Origin: Malaya genurostris
Lineage: Eukaryota; Arthropoda; Insecta; Diptera; Culicidae
NCBI RefSeq assembly: GCF_030247185.1
Contig: NC_080572.1
Span: 214,797,435-214,861,434 of the forward strand
DNA length: 64,000 bases
Direction of reading: 5' to 3'
Positions 11,470 through 23,965 of this stretch are shown one piece after another. The translations under genes and the position numbers were made by a program. The number at the start of each line of letters is the position of its first letter. The first letter of the stretch is position 1. The notes below the pieces were generated by a model. The model was not told the origin of the DNA. It saw nothing but the letters and a program-made list of their open reading frames with translations, and made no database searches.

Positions 11470-12337
11470 TCCGCCGTTTCCCAATAGGTGACTGTACCGG
11501 CTGAGGGTGGTCAAAATACATAGATGATAATGCCTTTAAAGTGAGTGTGTACAGTGCCTAACGAATTGTCATCGCCGTTTCAGTGACAGTTGTTCTTGTT
11601 TTCGTATTATTTACGATCGAAAATGTCTGTTTATGTGCCCAATTCTCGCCATTTGCGGGAAGTTTTACTTTTCTGTTACAATTCGAAAAAAAATGCAACT
11701 GAAGCGCATCGAATACTTTCAGACATATATGTACGGTGATGCTGCTCTGAGTAAAAGAACGTGTTGGGAGTGGTTTCAACGTTTTAAAAATGGTGATTTC
11801 GATGACGAAGACAAACATGGAAGAGAAAAAACCTTCAAAGATGAATAACAATTTACTACGAGCTCTTAAAACCGGGTGAAACCATCACAGGAGATCGCTA
11901 CCGAACGCAACTGATGCGCCTTAGTCGCGCGCTAAAAGAAAAGCGGCCACAGTATCAAGAGCGACATGGCAAAGTTATCCTCCAACACGAACAATGCTAG
12001 GCCTCACGCCGCAAATGTGGTCAAAAAGTACCTGGAAACGCTGAAATGGGAAGTCTTGCCCCACCCGCCGTATTCCCCAGATGTCGCTCCTTCTGACTTC
12101 CACCTATTCCGTTCGATGGCACACGGTCTAGCAGATCAACATTTTCAATTCTTCGAAGAGTTGGAAACATGGATTGCTTCATGGATAGCGTCAAAAAAGG
12201 ACTCCTTTTTTCGAGCCGGGATCTGAAAATTTCCGGAAAGATGGGAGAAAGTTGTCACTAGCGACGGACAATACTTTGAATAATACATCTGTAAGCACTT
12301 TTTCGCAATAAAGCTTTAAATTTTGGAAAAAAAACGG
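11470..12337 (+). mobile_element. Internally deleted mariner (DD34D)
   Basis: The N-terminal part (about 11620-11847) encodes a mariner helix-turn-helix region including SKRTCWEWFQRFKNGDFD. The middle, with the first catalytic Asp, is deleted, so the frame jumps to YYELLKPGET, the block preceding the second Asp. The second Asp region (11984-12000) has a one-base insertion that turns HDNARPHAA out of frame. The third Asp lies in YSPDVAPSDFHLF; the spacing from the second is 34, as in classical mariners. The C-terminus ends WEKVVTSDGQYFE near 12281. CCGCCGTTTCCC at 11471 and GGAAAAAAAACGGCGG near 12337 are imperfect inverted termini. Non-functional. Confidence 0.85.
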
Positions 12338-13233
12338 CGGAAGTAAAGTCAAACATATCATATCAAACATATTACCGTCTAGCCGGATAACCAAAGAGAA
12401 CTTCGATTGGTACGAAATGGGTTCTATCACCGACTTGAGACTAATATCTGAACCATGCCAGCTGTGAACAGACCGTTCATATAATAAGTTCTTTACTACC
12501 AGAAAGTCTTCTGAGTTGCGTTTCTTCACATCCATAGTAGATCTATTGGCAGAACGATTTCCCCGGAACGGAGAAGATTGCAAATTGAGAGTTGTCTTTG
12601 AAAATTTGGGACACCTGGTTTCGTGTTTCTTTATTTTCATTTTACCAGTCATTTTTTCAGTCTGTTTTTTTTTTGTTGCAAAACAGGCTTAGGCATATGT
12701 GGACGAAACTGCGTATTTTTTCAAGGTGCGCAATTGATTTTCTACAAATTTGATATAAGCCAGAGACAAGAATAGCTAACCATTTCATACAACCCATTAG
12801 TTTTCGCAACTAATTCCACATCATCCGAAAAAGCAGCTAACTCCGTTAGTAATTTAGATATGCAAATTACCTCACTAGAAAACGTTGAATAATTCTGACT
12901 TCGTTATTGTACCGATATATAGGTGAAGATTTTTATTCATAATTATTTCCATATATTAACGAACTGGAAATTTAAGATATCATAAAATCTCGAAATAAAA
13001 TCATGCTGAGAGAATTCTAAAAGCGAAGATTGTGTAAGCACCCATATTCAACATTCAACATTTGAAGAGAGAGATCAGAGTACATATATTATTGTGTATA
13101 GCAAATATATCAGTGTTTAAACTTCAACCGTGTATGTGAAGCGCAAAAGTTTTAGTCTTATTGCGTTATATTGCTTTTGACCTCGTCAAACATCATGTGT
13201 ACTGTTTAATTTTGATTACTTCTCGGTTGTTAG
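12338..13233. other. Unclassified stretch
   Basis: 12343-12640 is open on the minus strand (part of a 153-codon frame) and nearly open on the + strand; neither translation shows a known motif, so I make no gene call. The rest is AT-rich. Confidence 0.3.
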
Positions 13234-13735
13234 CATGGCATTGAAACAAGAGTAGCAAAGTGTCAAAATTTTGCTCGCACATCGTGAAAACCCAAACTAT
13301 TCGCACGCAAAGTAATTGAAATTTAAAAATGTTGCCAAACCAAGCAAATTAGGTCCGTCATCACTTTCAGATTTAAAAGAGCTTCCTGAGCACGAAAATT
13401 AATACTACTAATGAAAAAGAGATTTTGAAATACTTTGAGCTCCCGAAGTTCGAAAAAGAAATACATCGTTTGGCGAGCCATCTGCTCCAAAGGCTTGAAG
13501 AGCGATGTTTATACCACGACGAGAATCATTAACCAAAAATTGTATGTACCGAAACGCCAGAACAAACTTTGGTTCCCTTTCTCGAGCAGTATAAATGCTT
13601 CGTTCTGTTTCGACCGGATTTATCATCTCGGTATCATGAAATGGTATTTCACGAGCACGTTCCTGCTCGAAGACATAAACTTCCCCAAGACACCAAAGCT
13701 ACGTCTAATAAAAAAATATTGAGACATTAACGATT
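13234..13735 (+). pseudogene. Degraded ITmD37E-type transposase
   Basis: An N-terminal start is visible at 13234 (MALKQE, stop, then VKILLAHRENPNYSHAK). After frame breaks, 13441-13722 reads KKYIVWRAICSKGLKSDVY, MKWYF and EDINFPKTPKLRLIKKY. These align to the ITmD37E pattern KK..VWQA.CSCG, the WPDLASCHY block and KD.NPPN.P.LRPIE. The catalytic Glu is replaced by Lys, three to four residues are missing after the second Asp, and several stops are present. An old copy, far more diverged than the one at 41.9-42.7 kb. Confidence 0.7.
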
Positions 13736-14513
13736 ATCATATTGAGACATTGTTAAACGCAAACTCAAGCGGCAGGCTGTTGTCCGCGCGATGTATCCCA
13801 AGGCATAGAGACAATATGCAGTTCTTTTGATGAGAAAAGTTACCATGGAAGCAATTAAATGATCCACTATTCATATTTGCAAGTAATATATTGGCTTGAT
13901 AATAAACGAAATTTAGCAACGATTCCTTGAAATTTTTTTACATGTCTACATAAATTTGTCATGAATACATTTTGCTCTGACCTTATCTCAGATACTATTT
14001 TTTAAATGGGAAAGCCCACTTTTTAGGACTTATTGTTCACCTGTTGTGTTACTATCCACTAAAAATTAGCTAACGCCCCTCTGGTGGGCAGGAATTACTG
14101 AGCCAGACCAAGTAATCGGGTAGATTTCCGTTAATCCCGTTTTTAATTCATTGAAATAAAACTATCGCAAAATTTCCACCATTAATCGAAAGATATGGGC
14201 TTCTTTTTCTGTAATATAACCCTCCAATACGCAGCTAACTGAACACTGATTCGACAGGACCCAATCGACTAGATCCCAAGTCATCCCACCAACACATAAT
14301 TAGAATAAGTTTCATCTCGAAGAAACAAATGCCACCAAAGCTTACTGTAAGAAAGTCACACCATGACTACTGGTAAAAATAAAACGAGGTTAGCTTAAAA
14401 CGTCCCAACTCAAGCAAGAGCAACTAATTTCAAGAGATTCAGTATCGGACCAATTTTTGAACAAACGAACAATGAACAATTGCTGTGAATAAAAAGTTTC
14501 CTTAATTATGTAA
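13736..14513. other. Stretch without recognisable gene
   Basis: No classifiable element or coding signal. Confidence 0.4.
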
Positions 14514-14515
14514 TA

Positions 14516-15439
14516 CAGGGTGATTTTTTAAGAGCTTGAGAACTTTTTTAAACAATAAAACGCATAAAATTTGCAAAATCTCATCGGTTCTTTATTTTAA
14601 ACGTTAGATTGGTACATGACATTTACTTTTTGAAGATAATTTCATTTAAATGTTGACCGCGGCTGCGTCTTAGGTGGTCCATTCGGAAAATCCGCTTTTT
14701 TATCGACAAATTTTGTTCAAATTTTGGCTCATTTCTGGTTGAATGGCTACGTAAATAAGCAAAATTGCCGCATTTGGAGTGAAGAGCAACCAGAAGCCGT
14801 TCAAGAACTGCCCATGCATCCCGAAAAATGCACTGTTTGGTGTGGTTTGTACGCTGGTGGAATCATTGGACCGTATTTTTTCAAAGATGCTGTTGGACGC
14901 AACGTTACAGTGAATGGCGATCGCTATCGTTCGATGCTAACAAACTTTTTGTTGCCAAAAATGGAAGAACTGAACTTGGTTGACATGTGGTTTCAACAAG
15001 ATGGCGCTACATGCCACACAGCTCGCGATTCTATGGCCATTTTGAGGGAAAACTTCGGAGAACAATTCATCTCAAGAAATGGACCGGTAAGTTGACCACC
15101 AAGATCATGCGATTTGACGCCTTTAGACTATTTTTTGTGGGGCTACGTCAAGTCTAAAGTCTACAGAAATAAGCCAGTAACTATTCCAGCTTTGGAAGAC
15201 AACATTTCCGAAGAAATTCGGGCTATTCCGGCCGAAATGCTCGAAAAAGTTGCCCAAAATTGGACTTTCCGAATGGACCACCTAAGACGCAGCCGCGGTC
15301 AACATTTAAATGAAATTATCTTCAAAAAGTAAATGTCATGTACCAATCTAACGTTTAAAATAAAGAACCGATGAGATTTTGCAAATTTTATGCGTTTTAT
15401 TGTTTAAAAAAGTTCTCAAGCTCTTAAAAAATCACCCTA
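14516..15439 (+). mobile_element. Hairpin derivative of a DD41D mariner
   Basis: TA duplications flank the element (14514-14515, 15440-15441). Its inverted repeats are about 178 bp (14516-14693 and 15262-15439) and nearly identical, far longer than the family's usual short ends. The right arm is the natural 3' end and encodes the transposase C-terminus, RMDHLRRSRGQHLNEIIFKK; the left arm is an inverted copy of it that replaced the 5' end, promoter and N-terminal third of the gene. The remaining frame starts inside AHFWLNGYVNK, so the first catalytic Asp is gone. The second Asp (15000-15002, QQDGAT) and third (15126-15128, TPLDYF) are 41 residues apart. A TGA at 15093-15095 replaces the Trp expected before PPRSCDL. 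Confidence 0.9.
14724..15332 (+). pseudogene. Truncated DD41D mariner transposase
   Basis: The central and C-terminal parts of the transposase are in one frame broken only by TGA at 15093-15095. The sequence keeps HPEKCTVWCGLYAGG, DMWFQQDGATCHTAR and DLTPLDYFLWGYVKSK. Without the DNA-binding domain and first Asp it cannot be active even if the stop is read through. Confidence 0.9.
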
Positions 15440-15441
15440 TA

Positions 15442-17440
15442 CAATCAAATAATTTCCAATCCTTTACTGCTTACTATTCAATGTACTCAAAAGTCTTTCC
15501 AAATCTCTAGTACTCTCTGCTCTCGAACCCGCTAAGCTTGATTTTTAGCATACATTTTTCAGCTCAAAAGACTGTGAACGTAGGCTCGTAGTGATCACAT
15601 TTGGCGCAATAATTATGCAATAATCAAACACTAACACTAACTGGGTTAAAAATTCCAGCTTCCAAAATCTATTGTGTGTGTGTGTCACGACAAACAAAAA
15701 AAACATGAAATGACGTAATTTGAATTATACAAATTGCATGTAAAAGTTCACACCATACATTCTAACAAAAATGTTTTTCATCATCTCAGTTCAAGAGAGT
15801 TACCATAACTGTGTATTCCCAATCCATCATTGTCAGATAAATTTGAACGTCATCACACAGCAAGCAGCGGGATAAGGAATGGTTAAAGGATTTAAAATTG
15901 TGATTCATGTGCCCATAGAAGTTACTATATTTATACAACAGTGATAGGCATACTGCAAACTACTGCTATTACGACTACACATACTACTTTTACAACAGCT
16001 ATAACTACTACAGCAACTGTTATTAACACGAAATTGTAAAACAACAAAAAAAAATAACGTGCTACTCAAGTGCTTAGTTTTGTCATATTACATATCAGGT
16101 GCGAAAGGAAGTTTAGGACGCCGCAAAAATTTGATAGACTAGTCAAGATTATTGTCACTATAGAAATAATAGTTAGTGTTACTGTCGTGCTTGGTTACAT
16201 TTTATTTTACAAGAAGTTTTCGTTAAGTTTGAACAATTTGATTTTGTTAATCTTAAAACTGAATATGAAATCTCTTACGAAGTAACTAAGTTTGCAATCC
16301 AAGAGATCAAACAATATTCTAAAATGTTAAACGTTATTCTAAACAAATATAAAGTTCATGTTTGCTATGTTATGACACTAAAAGCTTTTCGAAAAAGACA
16401 ACTAATTTTAATTTATTGTTCTTAACCATCTGAATCAAACAATTCCATTCACGATAGAGTTACTTAAATACATAATTACTGAGTTTCCGTTTAAAAGAAC
16501 ATACTTGCAAGAATGAGTCCAGATTCGATTTCAACTTCACTCGATACATTCAAATCCTATGTTCGCTCTATGTTCTATGTTCGCTCCAAATCATGAAAAT
16601 GCCACCTACCAAAGAGTTGATTACCATATGTAAATTAAAGCAGAATTATTAATAGATAGTTAAAATGATACAGCTCAGCTAAGATTGTGATTTAGTAAAC
16701 AAATGAAATAATGAAATAAAAAAACACTACACAGTAAAATGAAAATACAAAGGAATAAAATAGCTGTTTGTAAAGTTTGCTATAACACTAACACTCTCAC
16801 ACACATACACATACACCGACACTAGTAAGACGACCGATAATTATAAGCAAATAATTCAACCAAAATTACACAAACACACACACTTGTAAAATAGTCGTGA
16901 ACCACCCACCACCCTCTCTCCCAATTTTATAGTGACATAATTGAGTGCAAAATCCAAGCCAAACAACACACATACAAACACACTGTATTTAAGCCTCTAC
17001 TCGTGTATTTGCTAGAAAATTTAAGGTACGAAACCAAAACCAGAATGTCACTTATCCGGATATAAGTGGCCATAAAAGAAGAATAATGTTCGAACAATAT
17101 GGGTAATAAGTAAGAGACAGGAGCGAATGAGTCGTTTCACTACAAGCTAAACTTGTAGGAAAGTCAACTGACACTTCTATAGACAACCAAAGCGCAAGCA
17201 CAAGCAAGCTCGCATGCAAGCATTAAAAGGAAAAGCTATTACATACATTTACAATTAAACACGTGCTAAAGGAAACAAAAAACCAAAGTAAACACAAGCA
17301 CTCTAATCCACGAATTATGACTAATTATCTACTCTGTTATGTAATGTCAAAGAATAGCGTAATCATACAAACAATTTGTTACTTTTACTATTCTTTCAAA
17401 ATGGACACAGCAAAACAAGAGCTAGAGAGAATTTAATATA
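15442..17440 (+). other. A-rich gene-poor region, possible continuation of a 3' UTR
   Basis: This unique-looking DNA is strongly biased toward A (and C) on the + strand, with CA/ACAC runs, many AATAAA-like words and no transposon termini. The same strand bias is seen at 6236-7590. I infer that both may be parts of one long neuronal-type 3' UTR split by transposons, but intergenic DNA is equally possible. Confidence 0.3.
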
Positions 17441-18029
17441 CCTAAGCAGAGATGGAAATACATTTTTTCGTCCATTTATCGTTACCGGCGGAAAGAGAAA
17501 TAGTATCTGTATTGAATAGTTCTGATTGGAACGCGAAAGAAGTATAAGAAGATGTTGTCGTAAATGAATATTTTTTTATTTTTTCTAATAAACAATTTTT
17601 GAATCGAGGAAAAGTAATGCGTTTTGCTTTGTGCAACCTAAAGCATCTCCCAAAATCGAACAAATTTTTCGAACAGCAGATCTAATTGTACAGGTAAGTG
17701 CAAACAAAAGTCGTTCGACGTAAGCAACTATTGTTACTAATTTAATACGGGTGCCCTCGACCAAAATTAATGGTAGTCAGAAGTAGCAGTGTAGTTCTAA
17801 GAATATGGCTGGTGGAAAACTGATCTCCCATTTCCAAATATTTTTCGGCAACTTTTACGACGTACACTCGAGCTTAGGTAGGTAGAGTTTCTCCTAACTT
17901 TCCGTTCCGTCGTTTCTCAAGATCGGCACAAACGTATTGATTGCGTTCGGTATCGATTCCCTAAGATATTTTCGCTCGGGCTCAGCAAGTTACGTTAAGT
18001 TAAAGAAGCTTACACAGCATTTCTTTTTT

Positions 18030-20835
18030 GTAGGTTATAGGCGTTACATGCGTTACATTTTCGTGAATTTCAGGCGTTACGAACCGTTACATGCGTTACT
18101 TTTTTGTTAGTTATACCTAGCGTTACTCTTTCGTAAGTTAAAAACGTTACATGCGTTACTTTTTTGTTAATCATAGGCGTTACGAAGCATTACATGCGAT
18201 ACTTTGATGTAAGTCATAGGCGTTACGAAGCGTGTGTTAGTTTTTATGTTACGAAGCGTTACATGCGATACATTTTTGTAGGTTATAGGAGTTATGTAGC
18301 GTTGAATGCGTTACTTTTTTATGAGTTATGACGTATCGAAGCGTAACTTGTTTATAAGTTAGAAGCGTTACATGTGTTACTTTTTATAAATTTCGGGCAT
18401 TACGAAGCGTTACATGCCTTACTTTTTTGTTAACTGTATACATTACGAAGCGTTGCATGAGTTATTTGTTATGAGTTAAAGATGTTACGAAGCGTTACAA
18501 GTGTTACTCGATTGTGAATTACAAACGCTACGATGTGTTACGTATTTTTAGGCATTACGTTAGTAATTTCTAGGCGTTTCGAACTGTTACTTTTTGTAAG
18601 TTGCAGGCATCACGAAACGTTACATGTGTTAAGCTGTATAAGTTTTTGATGTTACGAAGCATTACATGCGTTAGTTTCATGTGAGTTGTAGGCGTTACGA
18701 AGCGTTACTCTTTTGTGATCTACAGGCGTTACGAAGTGTTACATGCGTTACTTTTTAGTAAGTTATAGGCGTTACAAAGCGTTGCATTTGTTACTTTTTC
18801 TGTGAGTCAGACGTACAAAGCATTGCATGCGTTACTTTTTTGTTAATTATAGGCATTACGAAGCGTTACATGCGTTACTTCGTAGTTCGTTATAGGTGTT
18901 ACGGAGTATTACGAAGCGTTACTTTTTGTAAGGTATGGGCGTTACAAAGCGCTACATTCGTTACCTTTTTTAGGTTACAGGCGTTACTTTTTTGTGAGTT
19001 ATAGGCGTTACGAAGCGTTACATGTGTTAATTTTTTGTGAGTTATGAGCGCTACGAAACATTACATGCGTTACGCGTGCTACTTTTTTGTGGATCACAGG
19101 CGTTACGAAGCGTCACATACGTTACTGTTTTGTAAGTTATAAGCGTTACATGTGTTACTTCTCTGTCAGTTGTAGGCGTTTCAAAGCGTTACATGTGTTA
19201 CTTTTTAGTGTGTTATAGGTGATACAAAGCATTACATGTGTTACTTTGTTGTGAGTAATAGACTTTACGAAGCATGCGTTACTTTTTTGTTAAATATAGG
19301 CACTACGATGCGTTAGATGCGTTACTTTTTCGTGAATCATAGGCGTTACTTTATAGTACGTTATAGGCGTAACGGAGCGTTACGAAGTGATATTTTTTTG
19401 TTAGTAATAGGCGTTACGAAGCGTTACATGCGTTACTGTTTTGTAAGTTATGGACGTTACGGAGCGTTATGAAACATTACTTTTTTGTAAGTTATAGGCG
19501 TTACGAAGCATTACAAGCGTTACTTTTTTGTTAGTTATAGGCGTTATGAAGCGTTACATGCATTACATTTTTGTTAGCTATAGACGTAACGAAATGTCAC
19601 ATGCGTTTTTTTCGAATCGTATGCGTTATGCGACGTTACATGTGTTACTGTATGTCAGCTACTTTTTTGTGAATTATTTGCGTTACGTGGCGTTACTTTT
19701 TAATACGTTATAGGTATTATAGGTGTTTTTGTAAGTTAAGGGCGATACGAAGCGTTACATGTGTTACTTTTTGTAGGTTATAAGTGTTACGATGCGTTAC
19801 ATGCGTTACTTTTTTCCGTTATGGGCATTACGATGCGTTACATGCGTTACTTTTTTGTAGGTTATAGGTGTTACGAAGCGTTACTTTTTTGTTAGTTATA
19901 GGCGTTACAAAGGGTTACATGCGTTACAGTTTTGTTAGTTATAGACGTAACGAAATGTCACATGCGTTTTTTTTTCGAATCATATGCGTTATGCGGCGTT
20001 ACATGTGTTACTTTACGTCAGCTACTTTTTTGTGAATTATTTGCGTTACGCGGCGTTACATGCGTTGCTCTTTTAATACGTTATATGTGCTATTGTAAGT
20101 TAAAGGCGTTACGAAGCGTTACATGTGTTACTTTTTGGTAGGTTATAAGCGTTACGATGCGTTACATGCGTTACTTTTTTTCGTTATGGGCGTTACGATG
20201 CGTTACTTCTTTGTAGGTTATAGGTGTTACGAAGCGTTACATTCGTTACTTTTTAGTACGTGTTAGGTGTTACGGAGCGTTAATCTTTTGTTAGCAGTAG
20301 ATGTTACGAAGCGTTACATGCATTACTTTTTTATTAGTTATGGACGTTACGTAACGTTGCAAGCGTTACTCGATTGTAAGTTACAAGCGTTACGATGCGT
20401 TACCTTTTAGTAAGTTTTAGGAGTTACGAAGCGTTACCGTTTGTAAGTTATTTTTTGTATGTTACAGTTGTTACGAAACGTGACATGTGTTACGCTTTAT
20501 AAGTTTTTGATGTTAGAAAGCATTACATGCGTTAATTTTCTGTGAGTTGTAGGCGTTACGAAGTGTAACATGGACTATTTATTGTGAGTTAGAGGCATTA
20601 CGAAGAGTAGCATTCGTTACTTCAAATAAGTTTTAGGCGTTGCGAAGTATTACATGCGTTGCTTTTTTGTAAGTTATAGGCGTTACAAATCATTACATGC
20701 GTAACTTTTAAGTTTTAGGTATTACAAAACGTTACATGTATCACATGTTTAAAATGAACAAGTGTTACAAGGCATTACATTCGTTACTCTTATGTTAGTT
20801 ATAGACGTTAAAAAGCGTTACAAGAGTTTTGGCAT
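18030..20835 (+). repeat. Degenerate ~43-bp satellite built on GCGTTAC
   Basis: About 65 imperfect units. The consensus begins GGCGTTACGAAGCGTTAC, continues ATGCGTTAC, then a T-run and GTTAGTTATA. Each unit holds up to three direct GCGTTAC heptamers starting 10 and 9 bases apart. Units vary by substitutions and by loss of one or two heptamers, so the register drifts. A duplicated higher-order block is visible: 19548-19700 and 19918-20060 share TTAGTTATAGACGTAACG and the GTCAGCTACTTTTTTGTG segment. Short open frames inside are products of the repeat. Confidence 0.95.
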
Positions 20836-22263
20836 CTTAATTTTAACATATTGAAGAGTCACTTATTGGGAAAATCTACTGGAAATGTCAAAATTATGAA
20901 ATGATTAGAAATGATCCTACAATGACTTGAAATACACTGAACAAAATTAGCCTGATGATATATCTTATCGAAACGAAAACTTGTATCTAATTTTGATGGA
21001 AAATGAGTATATACATTATTCAAGTGAATTCTATTCTATCCATGAAGGAGTCATTAGTTTTTTACTTGATATGAGAGTATTCAGTAAATTGAAATGTTAT
21101 TTCACAAGATTCAAACGGTTTCAATACTTTAAATGTTACCGACAGCCACGTACCCAGAGAGGGAGCCGAAGGGCCCTAACCCCTCCCGAAACAGAAACAA
21201 AACCAAAAAAAGAAAGATTGAGAAATATTTTGAAGCTGTTGATCATGTAGATTACATCATGAGATAGAGGTTTTGAGAGTTACGTGATGATCAAAACTCC
21301 ACTTCCAACTGAGTCAAAACCACACATATTGGAGGATGAAACCGGCGTAAAACAAATGACAATAATAATAATACATGAAATTGTACAGGACGACCGGAAA
21401 GCGAAAGTGAGCGAACATGCCCTAGCTAAGCAAGATTCTGCAGATGTAAAAGATATCCTGCCGCTGGATCCCGAACAACCTTATTTAGGGCTAGAAAGAC
21501 CAACGCAAGCGCACTTCTAGTACATGTTTGCCTGAACCTCAAATCAGAAAAAACAGTATTCGCGTGCAATAACGAAGCGATTGAAAACCGAAATCGCTGT
21601 GAAATGGCCTTACATTAAGCACATGAGTATCGTTTCCATGGTTAAAATCAACGGTATAGGTTTCAATCACTTGGCTATCACCCTCGTTCACCTGATACCT
21701 CCTGGCTTCCTCGTACTATTATCTGTGCTCGAACGTTAATTTATTTCTAAGAAATTTATGTGAATTCCGTTTCAGAATTTCAGACCACTACTTCCGGAGC
21801 CTGAATCCGAAACCAGTAAAACCATAGTAAAATTGTATGATCATCTACTAATATGACCTATAAATTTAGAAGATGTTTTTCGTTCTCAACGAATCGGCTG
21901 TGCTACTCTAAGCAGTGAATTGTTGTCATTCAAAGTAGGAATATAAATGATCTCAGAATATATGGCATCATTACAAATCTTGTGGAATGTTCTGCTATCT
22001 AAATATTTAGAAGGTCTTAGACATGTGTTACAGAAATAACATGACAGTAAACGAATGAAGAAATGTAATACAAGAACCTCGGGCACAATTACAAATTTTA
22101 TTTGAATACTCCATAATGACAGTTCCAGTGGAAAAGTTTAGTGTCTGTTGAAAACGCCGGTAAATTAATCTTCAGTTACAATTTTTTTTCTGAGGGTCCC
22201 TCCTGAAACTAGATTCTGGGTACGGGTCCATTCCTACTGAAAAACTTCACAAATTTTTTAAAA
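20836..22263. other. Intergenic stretch with an old element fragment
   Basis: CACGTACCCAGAGAGG at 21148 and the roughly complementary CTGGGTACGG near 22216, each next to a GAGGG/CCCTCC block, look like the two ends of an old repeat. A 78-codon frame at 21284-21520 (…DILPLDPEQPYLGLERP…) is protein-like but unrecognised. No supported gene. Confidence 0.35.
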
Positions 22264-22269
22264 TTTATT
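22264..22269 (-). terminator. Polyadenylation signal of the sugar transporter
   Basis: AATAAA on the minus strand, about 156 bp past the stop codon at 22425; the only good candidate directly downstream. Confidence 0.6.
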
Positions 22270-22424
22270 CTATATTTCAGAATTTACATGGAAATATTTA
22301 CTCTTCAGTCAACGGTATCTAAAATTAATTACACATTCTATCTGTACATAACGTTAACAATCGAGTGGAAACTAAACGATAAATTTACTAGCTTAAAGAA
22401 AATAACCAGTAGTCACAGAAAATA

Positions 22425-23965
22425 TCACACCTTATTATCAACGACAAGTGTTTTCTTGGAAGGTCTCCAACCTGCCCTGAACGTATCTTCAATCTCCTGT
22501 AATGTTCTATTTTTTGTCTCCGGCAGAATCATATACAGAAGCAGTGTTCCAATCAGTGAAATAATACCGTAAACCATAAACGTTCCATTCGTTCCGACTG
22601 TTTCGAAAAGCGTCGGCCCAGTTTTGATCACAATGAAGAAACAGATAAAGTTGAACGACGATGTCAGTCCGGATCCGATTCCTCTGGTAGCAATGGGAAA
22701 AATTTCTCCACTCATACACCACGGCAGCGGAAAGAGTCCTATTCCGATAAAAATTATGTAGCTGATAAGGAATATCAGTGACATCCAGGAGAGATTCTGG
22801 TACAGCTGGATGCTTGTTTGGAAGTACAGAAAAATGGACAATCCTATTAAGCTAACAGTTGTTCCACAGCCACTGAGCATTGCCAGCGGACGTCGGCCGA
22901 CCGAACGAAGCAGGATGCATGCGAGCAACGAAGTGATCACCCGAACGAGATCAACTATCAGCATGGCTAAGTACTCATTGATGTTGTTACCAATTGTTGT
23001 TCTCATGAGTGATATGGAATAGAACGCAACGATGTTGACTCCGGAGAATTGCATTGTAAAGAAGAATAACAGTAAAGTGACCAGCGGTATGATAAATTCT
23101 TTTCGTAGAACGTTTTCCATCAGCGTTGGTGGAGACTCCTTCGACGCACTGGCATCGTTGTTTCCACCATATTTTGCCGCCATATCGTTGAATTCTTTCG
23201 TGGATTCAGCATCGTATCCTCTGAGCCAATGAAAAGCACATTCTGCTTCGTGACGTTTTCCTTTCGATAACAGCCAAGTTGGACTTTCCGGACACAAAAC
23301 TACAAATATGTAGCTCACAGCCATGAAAAATGAACAAAACAATGCCGCCATTTTCCAGTGGAAAAAAGTGCCAAACACGTGCGAAACGAGAATCCCGGAC
23401 GAAACTGCAAAAGTGACCCCCGCCAGTAGGATTCCTCGGTACTTGGGATGACTTGTTTCCGCTATATAAACAGAAGCTGGAGGACCAACCAATCCACAGC
23501 TGAATCCGGTGATGAAACGCCCAACCAAAATCATATCGTAGGTCAACGCCATCGACAGCACGCAGAATCCAACCGCAAAAGAAATATTCAAAATCAGGTG
23601 TGTGGTTTTTCGCCCGAATTTTTCCATCAAAAGTCCTCCCAGAAGGCATCCGGCAGCCATGGGAAGTGGTGCCATGGAAGCAATCCATGAGGACTGCGCA
23701 CTACTGATTTGAATCGAACTATCCGGTTTCTGAAGCTGTGGCAGTAAAATTGCAGAGAAGCCATTCGTCATTCCAGCCGCGGCGCTCGAAATTATGGGGC
23801 CAGTCGCTGCGATAATCTAAAAAGGAAGAACCTTGTGTTACTGATAATTTAGCAGTTGCTAGATTCTTATCAACTTTTTACCTGTCTTGCGAAGGGACGG
23901 AACCGTTTCGAGCTGATTTGGCTTTCGATGAATGCTTTATCTGCGATCGCCTTTTTGATTACCAT
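22425..23965 (-). CDS. MFS sugar transporter, facilitated trehalose transporter (Tret1)-like
   Basis: Two exons: 23882-23965 (28 codons, ATG in a good CGAAAATGG context) and 22425-23816, joined across a 65-bp intron with GTAAAA donor and TTTTTTAG acceptor. The product is 491 aa, the usual size for the SLC2-like family, with about 12 membrane segments and cytosolic ends. Family motifs: EKFGRK after TM2 (residues 96-98 are GRK), AETSHPKYRG after TM4, PESPTWL at 204-210, FSGVNIVAFY at 285-294, VGRRPL at 334-339, and PETKNRTLQEIE near 460-470 after TM12. The family moves hexoses or trehalose across the plasma membrane by facilitated diffusion; the substrate here is inferred. Every motif is intact. 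The neighbours are repeats, so no gene cluster is implied. Confidence 0.93.

Noticed and set aside
12191..12652. 153-codon minus-strand frame
   Set aside because: It overlaps the antisense of a mariner C-terminus and has no recognisable domain; its remaining part is open on the other strand too.
18030..20835. CRISPR-like array
   Set aside because: Regular short repeats, but the 'spacers' are variants of the same sequence, the DNA is eukaryotic, and no Cas genes exist.
23206..23690. 160-codon and 80-codon frames overlapping the transporter
   Set aside because: They are other frames of the well-supported MFS gene and have no motifs of their own.
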